Below, in pieces: positions 12,066 through 21,246 of a stretch of DNA of 64,000 bases. The first letter of the stretch is position 1; each line of letters opens with the position of its first letter. This stretch comes from Ganoderma boninense (lineage: Eukaryota > Basidiomycota > Agaricomycetes > Polyporales > Polyporaceae), in assembly GCA_002900995.3 (NCBI GenBank), contig CM035310.1, forward strand, positions 2,220,138 through 2,284,137, given 5' to 3'. The notes beneath the pieces are model-generated. The model saw only the letters and a list, made by a program, of their open reading frames with translations, was not told the DNA's origin and made no database searches. The translations under genes were made by a program, and so were the position numbers.

Positions 12066-13228
12066 GCTTGCGCTTTCGTTCTACCCATCGTATGTCGCTC
12101 CGTATTTGTACTCCTTGTTGGGTTGTCTTGCTGACTCCGAAACACAGTGCAATCCCTCCCGACTGAGAAACACCTATTCTGCGTTTAAAACGCCTTGATT
12201 CCTTTCCGACTGTCCTTTCTGAATACTTTCGACGCTCTTTACCTGATTATTCGCCCGATGGTCTTGGACTGATGCCGCGCAGCTGCTGTGAGTATTTCTC
12301 GTTCTCGACATTGCGCTCTCCCTTGCTAACGAGCGCCCCTCCCTGCAGCACGGCTGGACCAAGCAACCGGCGCGACTCCCTATTTATCCGATATATAACA
12401 TCGTCCCTGGTCCCGTTTCCGCTCATCGCGCCTTTTCGCGCTCGAGCCGCCCACGCTCTTTTCTGTCGAATGGTAGTTCCAAGCAAGGTAGTCCTCTCGC
12501 CTTCACGGATCTATTAGTTTTGGTTTCCTTGGTTTTCGTTAGATCTTGTATCAGTAGCTGTAGAGCTCTGTACCCAGCTGTATCTTGTAGCTCGTTGCAA
12601 ATGCTTTCTTCGCCGCTTCCTGAATCGGCCCTGCTATCTTATTCTTCGCGCCTGGTGCTCTCATTGTCCATGTACGTTCATGGGCGAGGCGGGCTCCCAT
12701 GAGATCCGAGATAGTTTCTGACGCAACGTGGGAGCACTGAACCCAGCACGAGACGTCCGGGAAGGGTGGTCGCCAGCACCACGAAGACCTGCGAGTGGTT
12801 CAACTTCACCGCTTCACTGTGCGCTCACACGAAGAACACAGTGTGCTATTGTACGTGCGTCCAAGATTTTAGGAGTCGAACACCCCGGCGCCGTCTCGTA
12901 GTCCAGGTAGACCTTCGGATTCATTGAGCGAGGCTGAGATTTCGCGACTGCGTTGAAACGTTGACTTCTAGTTCAGAACTTGCCTTGGAACTTGCGCGGT
13001 CACACGAGCAGTGTAAGCTGGGAGGAAGGTCGAAGGTCAAGAGGAAGTTCAAGGGCATAGCCTGAGCGCGTTGGGGAGTTTTAAGAGCTTCATACGAGCC
13101 GTTGCCAGGATACCCGGCCAGCCAAAGCTGTCGTCATGTTGGACGCAGCCAGAGACGAGAACGAGGAGCTCGTCTTGCTGCTTTGGGGTTTGTAGACGCC
13201 CGGTTGGCAGGGCGCTTATGAACTGGCT
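12066..13228. other. Spacer between pheromone 2 and receptor 2
   Basis: No supportable gene. Frames here are short and low in quality. The region holds the 3' end of the pheromone transcript and the distal promoter of receptor 2. Confidence 0.4.
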
Positions 13229-13315
13229 ATTGTGCTGGAGGCGGAGTACCCACGAACAATCGTCCATTATGCTCCTTCATCCTGGGTCATCAATGGACTC
13301 CTCCGCCCATTGTTC
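13229..13315. promoter_or_regulatory. ACAAT/ATTGT elements upstream of receptor 2
   Basis: ATTGT at 13229-13233, GAACAAT at 13254-13260 and ATTGTTC (its reverse complement) at 13309-13315, all within 180 bases of the receptor 2 start. The same seven-base motif occurs three times upstream of receptor 1. Candidate HMG-box (pheromone-response) sites; inferred from recurrence. Confidence 0.35.
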
Positions 13316-13404
13316 TCCTACCATAGCAAGACTACAAATGTCTTTTCCGAGGAATCTCAACCACATACCTCCTGTGGCCGCTTTCCTTGACCGTTCCTGC
13401 CACG

Positions 13405-15006
13405 ATGCGCTATCCTGAGTTCCCCGTTGGAGCTTTCCTCGCCGCCGTCCTTGTCCTCATCCCTCTACCTGCTCACTGGCGCTCACGAAATGTCGCCACT
13501 GTCTCCATTATTGCCTGGTTGTTTGCCCTCGATGTCATCTATGGCGTGAACACCATCGTCTGGGATGGAAACATTCGGAAGCACCTCCTGGTCTGGTGCG
13601 ACATCAGTAAGTACTTCGTCCTTCATCTTCGCTGCTCCAAGCCTCATTCTATGGTAAAGCCACCAAGCTCTCCATCGGTGCCTCTGTCGCCCTCCCCGCC
13701 GCCACAATGTGTGTCTGCCGTAACTTGGAGCTCGTCGCGTCCGGTCGCGTTGCACGCCTCACACGTGAAGACAAGCAGAGGAAGATGTACTTCGACCTGG
13801 CCATGTGCTACGGTCTTCCGGTCATCATCATGGCCCTTCGTGAGTCTTATCTGTGGCATACCTCTCGTGCCTACTGACGTATCCTAGACTATGTCGTTCA
13901 AGGCCATCGATTCGACATCCTGGAATACGTCGGCTGCCTCCCTGCGACCTACTACTCCATCCCGGGAGTGTTCATCATTTGGTTCCCTCCGCTCCTTTTG
14001 TCTGTCTTGACCGCGATCTATGCCAGTAAGTTGGATCCGCTGTTACGCGCCACCGGGCTGACGATCACCCACAGCGATGGCTCTTCACCACTTCTTCCGG
14101 CAGCGCCTCACATTCACCATGCAACTCAAAAACTCCAACTCTGCGCTCAGCACCGGACGGTACCTGCGTTTGGTTGCAATGTCAATCGTCCAGATCGTCT
14201 GGCAGACGGTGCTCACAGCGATCGCCATGTACGACAACATCTCGCCTGGCCTCCGCCCGTGGACCAACTGGGCAGACGTCCATTCTGATTTCGGTCGAAT
14301 CGACGCCATCCCCATGGTCGTATATCCAGTCTCATATCAGCGGCAGTTCTTCCTCTTCCTTTGGGTCATGCCCGTCTCGTCCTTCATTTTCTTCTTCTTT
14401 TTCGGTTTCGGCGAGGAAGCCCTGAAGGACTACAAAAACCTCATCAGATGGATCCGCATCACGGTCTTCCGACAGAGACTCCCCCATCCCTCTACGCCTC
14501 TTGACGGTAGTTTCCCCAGGTTCGCATTGTCAGTTCTGCATCACGCCTTCTGCAACATGCTAATTGAGCCTCCGTTTCGTAGAACGCCGAAGTCTGCATT
14601 CTCCCCTGTCAAGTTGAACTCGACCTTCGAACTCGACGACGACTGCACCCTCCCCGCGTACAGCCCCACTACCAGTCATACCTACTCAGCGTTCAACAAG
14701 GAGAAGATCGGGCAGAAGATAGCCACGTTGGACCCTCTTTCTTACCCTCATTCTCCTGCGGCCGACTCAACTTCTGTTCACTCGCGATACGCATCGAGTA
14801 CCTTCTCCACAGTGTCCTCGCCCTATATCCACATCTCCGACGAATATCCGCCGTCACCGCCCGCTCCCATGTTCCCTCTCCCGGTCCCGGCGTACCACCG
14901 ACCATTTAGCCCGCCAACCGTCTTCCCATCTCCTCCGTCGATGGCTCATCACTCGGACTTCCAGGTCACCGTCGAGACGCGCGTCGAGGTGGAGCGCATT
15001 GTCTAG
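13405..15006 (+). CDS. STE3: Ste3-type pheromone receptor 2 (GPCR)
   Basis: Seven-transmembrane fungal pheromone receptor, 483 residues from exons 13405-13606, 13660-13839, 13888-14025 and 14075-15006. Landmarks: LVLIPLPAHW, NTIVWDGN, LLVWCDI, YVVQGHRFDIL, RPWTNWADVHSDF and a run of aromatic residues in helix 7 (FIFFFFFGFG). The cytoplasmic tail is long and rich in Ser and Pro (from about residue 320), as expected for phosphorylation-dependent desensitisation. The first three exons have the same lengths (202, 180 and 138 nt) and phases as those of receptor 1, so the two are duplicates. ATG 13405 gives MRYPEF; a TTG six codons upstream is not a credible start. It is flanked by pheromones 2 and 3 on the same strand. 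The tail near 14506-14582 contains splice-like signals, so its exact sequence is less certain. Confidence 0.94.
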
Positions 15007-15528
15007 AACTTCTCTAATCTGCTTCGTCATTCCTTGTATTCTTGGCCCACATGCTCACGCCTAACCTATGTATCGGTATCCTTATACGGCTTCACGACCC
15101 ACCTATCCTAGCTATTGGCAACTAGCGGCGCTAGACCTGCATTCTTTTCTACTGCCTCTCAGGCTTCGTTCTCGACCCACTCCCGCAGCATGTCCTAACG
15201 TACTCGCACCTGCACGCTCTCGATGTCTGCTCCTTCCATGACTGTATCAGTAGTATTACAATGCGATATCTTTGCGGATCTTCAACTGTCGCCAATGCTG
15301 TGCGGAGTCTCATTTCAAGTTCTTGAGGTGGCCTTGCGGTGGCCTGCGGCACTTGGTACTAGTGACCATTCCTTTTTTGGACGACTGCCAAGTAGTACTA
15401 ACGTCAAGAATTGTCAGGTGGCACTGCTCAATATTCCCGCGTACTTTGCCGGGGTGCATTGTCCCCCATCCCCATGTTGTCCTTTGCGGCTCAACAATCA
15501 AGTCTAAGACAGGGTACTCTCCTTCTTC

Positions 15529-15536
15529 TATAAAAG
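15529..15536 (+). promoter_or_regulatory. TATA box of pheromone 3
   Basis: TATAAAAG followed by GC-rich sequence, 157 bases before the pheromone 3 ATG. It is the clearest core promoter in the locus and fits a short, highly expressed transcript. ATTGT/ACAAT cores lie upstream at about 15411, 15459 and 15493. Confidence 0.5.
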
Positions 15537-15692
15537 CGCGCCCATGATGCACGATGAGGGCATCCTCACCCACCCCTACCTAACCAGCACACCCCTGAGC
15601 ACGCTCGACCCAGTCGATCTACCTCAAAACAAGCTTACAATCCCGTTATCTTCGCCTCCTTCGTCACCAACTGTCCCGCCCCCTGCATCACA

Positions 15693-15815
15693 ATGGACGT
15701 GTTCACTACCATCGTATCCATCGCTACGACCGGCGAAACCACCGCTGAGATCACCAACGACCAGCGCGAGGTCACCTACGGATCGTCCTCGTACTCGTGG
15801 TGCACAATCGCGTAG
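15693..15815 (+). CDS. Mating pheromone precursor 3 (CAAX lipopeptide)
   Basis: An intronless 40-residue frame starting MDVFTTI and ending SSSYSWCTIA before TAG. CTIA is a CAAX box. A QRE segment at residues 24-26 supplies a charged pair for cleavage, giving a mature peptide of about VTYGSSSYSWC. Compared with pheromone 2 the precursor is shorter and the leader differs, but the C-terminal SSSYSWC is identical. It lies 690 bases downstream of receptor 2 on the same strand and has a clear TATA box. The function as a diffusible mating signal is known for the family; specificity cannot be read from sequence. Confidence 0.9.
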   Translation: MDVFTTIVSIATTGETTAEITNDQREVTYGSSSYSWCTIA

Positions 15816-16583
15816 TTCTCTCTGAGAGGACGGCGGCAGCCCTTTTTGTCGGGCCCTCTCTCTCAGTGAGTACCGCATGCCCCTCGATCGCTTTGCCCGG
15901 CTGCGACGCTAACGCTTGAACGGATGCCCGCTACAGGCCGTCGACCAAGCCGCCCTCCACAACTCCATTCAAGTTTCCTCTCCTCTCTCTCTCTTTTTTC
16001 TTTTGCCCCGTCGCTCCACCTCTCGTGTTCATTTGCCAGCTCCACCCCGTTCGTCATCCCCCCTTTGGCCGTGCTCATCCCGGTCGCGTTTGGCCACCTG
16101 GCCAGTTCTTGGCTATTTATGTACCTTATTGTGTGCTCCCCCTGTACCAGGGGGCTGCCCTTCACTTATTCTCGAGTCTCCGCTCCGCCCACAGATTACG
16201 TTACGTAGCGGGAAGCCGTTCCGCAGAACTTGCACCCGCATACGCCCACACTCCTTGCCCTCCGTCTCTCCGTCTCTGATTATTTAACTTTGTTAGACAT
16301 CTGCTAGACTGCAGCACCTGCACCGTCGGTCCGGTTCGATTAGATGTATGTACACCATTGGGGTCGATGTACGATACTTGGGGGAGGTCGCGCAAATGAA
16401 TTTACCTGTATCATATTCCTTCCGCTCCTGCCCCGTCCGAATCGTTACCAGTTGAAATTATGAGTCGGTCCGTAGAAAACTCACTAGGCTCATTTGAGCG
16501 GACGTCGCAGTGGTCCTAGTAAGTAGAAACTAACCATGAGACAAAGTCGACACGAGAATGGGAGGCTGAAGGTGCGGACTTAC
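15816..16583. other. Spacer downstream of pheromone 3
   Basis: Pyrimidine-rich sequence with no recognisable gene. I looked on both strands for a further CAAX-ending short frame and found none. Confidence 0.4.
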
Positions 16584-17155
16584 GGAGCACGACGGCCAGC
16601 AAGTTGATTTCCAGCTCGATGAGCCGATCAATGATGCCAGGCTTGGGCTGCCTCTGCACGGTGAAGGCGACAGCAGTGGCGGTCCCTTTGACAATATGGT
16701 CCAACGTCGCTCGATATACAGGAGCGAATGTCTGGAAACAAAAGACTGATGAGCTTCACTGAGTTCGAGTTGAAGTGAGGGAGGGGACTTGCAGATATGG
16801 AACCGGCGGCAAAGCTGACGGTGATCCTTCTCTAGAGAAGCATAATGAGCACAATAGCCTAGCGAGACATAGCCCGCCGATCTACATGTTAGAGAGGACA
16901 CAACCTGCATTCAATGCTTTCAGATATTCATAGATGCCAGGACTCAGTAAACAATACTATACCATTTACCTCGCAAAAGCGAAAAGAGGAGAGATCACTA
17001 ACACGTCTCCAACCAGATACAAGGAAGCTGAAATCTCCTCCCGCACCGCTGGTTGCTGAGCTTTGCTGAAGCAGGAGATAGTATGGACAGAATACCTCCA
17101 TGCCAGCACAAGCGTGTTGAATCTGAAGCTAACATATCGAGTCCTTCGGCACAAT
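16584..17155 (-). other. Possible multi-exon gene fragment, unidentified
   Basis: On the minus strand three protein-like stretches can be joined at GT..AG sites: one with KAQQPAVREEISASLYLVGD, one with SREGSPSALPPVPYLQ and one with TFAPVYRATLDHIVKGTATA followed by IIDRLIELEINLLAVVLRK, which ends at a GTAAGT donor. The pieces have protein-like composition and conserved-looking spacing, but I cannot find a credible start or end and recognise no family. It could be a relic or a gene disrupted by indels. It lies between pheromone 3 and receptor 3. Confidence 0.28.
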
Positions 17156-18098
17156 ATGGTGAAGGAAACGATGGCTACGGGTGGTCTCCGATAAATATTT
17201 CCTTCTCACGAGACTGAAAGGAATGAGATGCATGAGAAGTCGAGAAACCCCGTATGTAGAGCCCTCGCAGCAGTCGGGCTCTCGACTCAGGCAGGCAAAG
17301 CGTTCAGAAGACGCCCAAAGTCGATGTTGACACGTATTTGGGCACCTCAAGCGGGCCCGACGACCCGGAACTTGAGCTCCACCCCATTCCGACTTACAGT
17401 GCCTTGCATAATTGCGTGAACGCGCGGAAAAATCCCCAGCAGGCGCTTATACCTCGCCTATCAAATGCGGATGGATCACGGTCACATGCAACGCCAACGC
17501 CGCCTGTGCGCCTCTACTGGTCTTAACTTCAGCCTGACTGTTCCCATTGTCCCCCACGCTTGTCTACTTCCTGGAGAGCTCAGTGGTTCTCAACGGGCCT
17601 CCTAGTTTACCATTTGGGCCCTCAGCTGCTTCGGGAGGCACCCATGCCATCCAAGAGACATGTCACATCAAGGTCACCAACTCGCTTCTGAAGCTTCCCA
17701 GGCGTCCTGATTTGGTAGGCGAACATATAAGCGCCTGCAGGAATTTTTCGGCGCGTTCACGCAATTATGCAAGGCACTGTAAGCTTGGGCTCGTTATTCA
17801 GGCTGTGACAATGGGAAGAAAATTTTGCGGGTATAGATATGCATGAATTCAAGGCGGCGATTACCCTTCGCATATATGCTACACAGGAGCTGAGACGCGA
17901 CATTTTAGTATGGATACAGGATGGAACACGAGGCGGGACGTATGCAAAGCGGAATCGACATTAAAGGGAGCGACAGGACCGATATGGGACAAATAGCAAC
18001 AACATGAAGACAGCACAACACAGGAAGGAACCACGACAGTGTCCAGGGAGACAAACAACTATTCTTAGAGCTCGAAGGGAGGGAGGGACCGTGTCTCT
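17156..18098. other. Spacer before the 3' end of receptor 3
   Basis: No gene supported. A 99-codon plus-strand frame at 17547-17846 has no recognisable features. Confidence 0.4.
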
Positions 18099-19541
18099 TC
18101 ACGCCGCCTCCATGGGCGAACACATAGACGGCGAGGGAGATCTGGTGTACGCCGGCGGCGGCTCGGTGACCGGGGCCATGACGACGATGTCGCCCTTCTT
18201 GGAGCTGCGCTCGACGCGATATGCTGAGATCCCGGTGGTGCCCAGTGGCAAGGCCCGGGAACACTCGCTGCTGCCGGCGAGACGCGTCGAAGGCTCATAC
18301 GAGTCTTCCACAGTTGTCAGTCCGGACTTCGTCGACGCCCAGTCATCTCTGTCCCACAGACCCGACTCGGCAACGGATCGCCGGCGGAAGTGTAGTGTCG
18401 ATGCCTCCGACGCGGCTCGTTGCTCGAAGAAGGTGATGCTAAACGGCCTCACTGCCGAGGCGATGGCGCGCAGATACTGTGTCCGTGCATCCGCGGTGAA
18501 GCCGAACATGAGGAAGAAGAAGAGCGCGCACGCGATGGGCGTCCAGATCCTGAAGTTGATGAGGGACACCACCGTCGGGTCCTCGCGCCAGACGATCGCA
18601 GCTGTGCTGTCCACACGTCCAAAGTTCGAGTGGAGGTCCGCGAAGCCGCGGTATGGATACAGCCCTCGCTGAGGTTGGTGGAAATCACGTAGATCGCGAG
18701 GGGGATGGATGAAGAGGATGTTCACGGCCGCGAGCGCCATAAGGCGGTAGTAGCAGCTCGTGCTGAGGTCCGGCTCGACGACTTGGAGCTGCTTGAGGTC
18801 CCTGGTGCGGTCGAAGGCGCCTCGGAGCGCGAGGAAGGCGTAGACGGAAGAGGTGAGGCTGATGGGGATGGGCCAGGAGGTATTGAGAAGGATGGAAAGG
18901 AACGTATTGGGGTAGGCTTCGACGCAGCCGACGCCTTCCAAGATGTTGAAGCGATGGCCTTGGTAGAACCAAACTGCGAGGCACAGTGAGTCAATAGAGG
19001 GGAGCAGCTTGAATGAGGACTCACATAACGCAACGGCTAGCAACGGGATCCCGAGTCCAATGAGGAGGTCGATGGTGACATTGCGTCGCCGCCGCGCCGT
19101 AGAAGTGTCCGTTGCAGTTGCAGTCATGTTGGCGATATGATACAGACGATGAGTGATGACGAGGGAGGTGGAAACTACGCCGACGCTGCTTGCGATATAG
19201 AACCGGACATCTGTGAGAGAGAGGGTCTTGAGCGCGTTCGTGTCGAAAGGAGGGGATGTACTTACAAATATCACACCAGGCTGGTGCGAAGTTGACCGCG
19301 TTCTCCCTCCAGAGCAGCATATTGATCCCGTTCGTTAGGCACAACCCGCCAATCCAGAAAATATACAAAACACAGCCCGTGTTCCATGCTGCGCAAATCG
19401 ATGTATATCAGTGCGCAAGCCTCGTAAACCAAGAACTTACTCACCTCGTAGATGCCAAAAGAGAGGGATGGTGATCAACACAAATCCGACCAGGGACAGC
19501 GCTGCTGGTGCATCGACCTGGGCAATCCAGTGAGGAGCCAT
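18099..19541 (-). CDS. STE3: Ste3-type pheromone receptor 3 (GPCR)
   Basis: Seven-transmembrane pheromone receptor of 426 residues from exons 19541-19445, 19388-19266, 19210-19025 and 18973-18099. Landmarks: ITIPLFWHLRG, NMLLWRENAVNFAPAWCDI, FYQGHRFNILEGVGC, YPYRGFADLHSNFGRVDS and a Ser-rich tail. It differs from receptors 1 and 2: it has an intron just after the WHLRG motif, lacks the intron between helices 5 and 6, and carries the YPYRGFADLH loop typical of other basidiomycete Ste3 subfamilies. Between 18663 and 18704 the frame reads a non-conserved HPPRDLRDFHQPQ. Dropping one base from a C5 run and adding one to a G3 run restores PLAIYVISTNLSEG, so two opposite indels are likely. Its cognate pheromone is not visible nearby. 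Confidence 0.92.
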
Positions 19542-21246
19542 GATGAGTTAGGGTGAACGTGGGGATGCTCACTTATGTATAAGTAGGCTCTCCCATGCCC
19601 ACCGAAGCCACGAGTGGCACCGTTGAGACGCCGCGACGTCGTGCGGTTGTCCTGTTGTTGACGAGCGGTCGATTTCGGCTACGGCCTTCAGGTGTGTTCT
19701 GATAGGCGTGTGCCACTCCGTCGGCAGAGGTCGGCAGCGGACGACGGGTGTGGACCTGGGTCTAGCGCGCTTTAGTAAGTCGAAAAGCTTGTGATCCCGG
19801 CTGAGTGGAATCATGGCTCTGGATTGCCCGCACTCCCTCTCGTTCACAGAAGCACACAGTGGTTTCTGCAGAATGGTGATGGTGAGCGAGTAACGATATA
19901 ACATGATCCAGCGCAGAGCGTTGACCAGTCGCCATCCACGCTCATGACTGTAGATGCGGCGCTAAGGTACGTATGCGCCCCTTACTCGACGCCACCCACT
20001 TGACATCGGGACACGGTTGTTACTTGATCCTGCGGGAGCCAAGCGGGAGCGATGCAAATTTCGAGGGGGTGTGACACGCTGCGAGGGTGCGACACGACCA
20101 CGCTCGAACTGCCGTAAAAGAACGAGAGAGTAAGTACAAGGCACACACATGTCCCCCCCTTGCAGCATTCCAAGTCCAAGCAGCTTCTACGAAAACATAT
20201 GTGCAGCATGCGGAGGTCCGGCAGCTCAAAAGAGAGAACGGCCTCGGCGGACCTTCAAATTCGGTCCCGATGTGTGCAGCTGGTCTCGGACCTGGCATTG
20301 AGAAGGGAGGAAGAATCTGTAATTTATTTGCTTACCGGTATCGCGACGGCCCAGACAGGCATCCAATTTGGCATCGTGGCATGCCATCACTCCACTGTGG
20401 GCGTATGTGTGCACCAACTCCAAGGGGGTCACCTGCGCACCCGCCGGACTTCAATGAGCGCGGCCGATGACTGCACCCGCTGTACTTATCACGACGGTGA
20501 ACCGGTCCACATTGCCATAGCAGTTCTTCGCCAAAGCCACCGTATTAGAAGGAAGAGAGACCCGCAGTGCAAAAACACTGGCACGAAGACCAAAAAGCAA
20601 CCCAGGACGAAGGCACGACGCAGACAAGGACTCAGAACAAGGAACACCATTTTCGTCCACCCGCAGCTTCCGGCCTTGCCCTCCCTTGCCGTAATGCCCA
20701 CGTGGGGCGCTTGTTTGCCGTTGTACTTACCTCGTGAACCTCAACTTGAAGCTGCTCGCAGCCAGCACCAGTCTCCTCGATGATAAGGCCTTTCACACTG
20801 CCAGTCTTTCTGGGTGGAACGCCATGCTATACGACCGACCTTCTGTAGCGCCGCTCACTGTAACTCTCGTGAATCCGTAGAAGTATTCCATTGCTGGGAA
20901 CCGCGCCCATCGCTGCCACATGGTCAGCAGCGCGGTCGGCGAAGTGTAGACGTGTGTCTCCAGCCTCCAAATACCGGTCCCTCTGGAGCTTCGTAGAGGT
21001 ATATCTTCTCACATTGATGCTACTTATACGCCAGTTTACGAAAATCCGCTACAGGCCCTGCTTCGCGATGTGCTCGGCGTACAGTTACACACACTTCTTG
21101 CGAGTCTATACCCATGATTGTCGCCATCCACCCACTTGGCAGCCCTCCAACATTGACCCGTGAAATGTTCGAAGATCTATATATCTCCCCCTTTCTGTAG
21201 TCACAACCGGCTCACGACGATATCCCCCGCGCGCTCTGCTCTGGCC
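19542..21246. other. Right edge of mating locus, no gene recognised
   Basis: Overlapping frames on both strands at 20087-20783 have no domain signs. A minus-strand frame at 20701-20489 contains one hydrophobic stretch but no splice support. I found no CAAX-ending short frame on either strand that would pair with receptor 3. Confidence 0.4.

Noticed and set aside
13049..13418. Frames of 72-115 codons on both strands just before receptor 2
   Set aside because: They overlap the promoter and start of receptor 2 and have no protein-like features.
20160..20783. 207-codon plus-strand frame
   Set aside because: Basic, low-quality composition with no domain or splice support, and overlapping frames on the other strand are of similar length.
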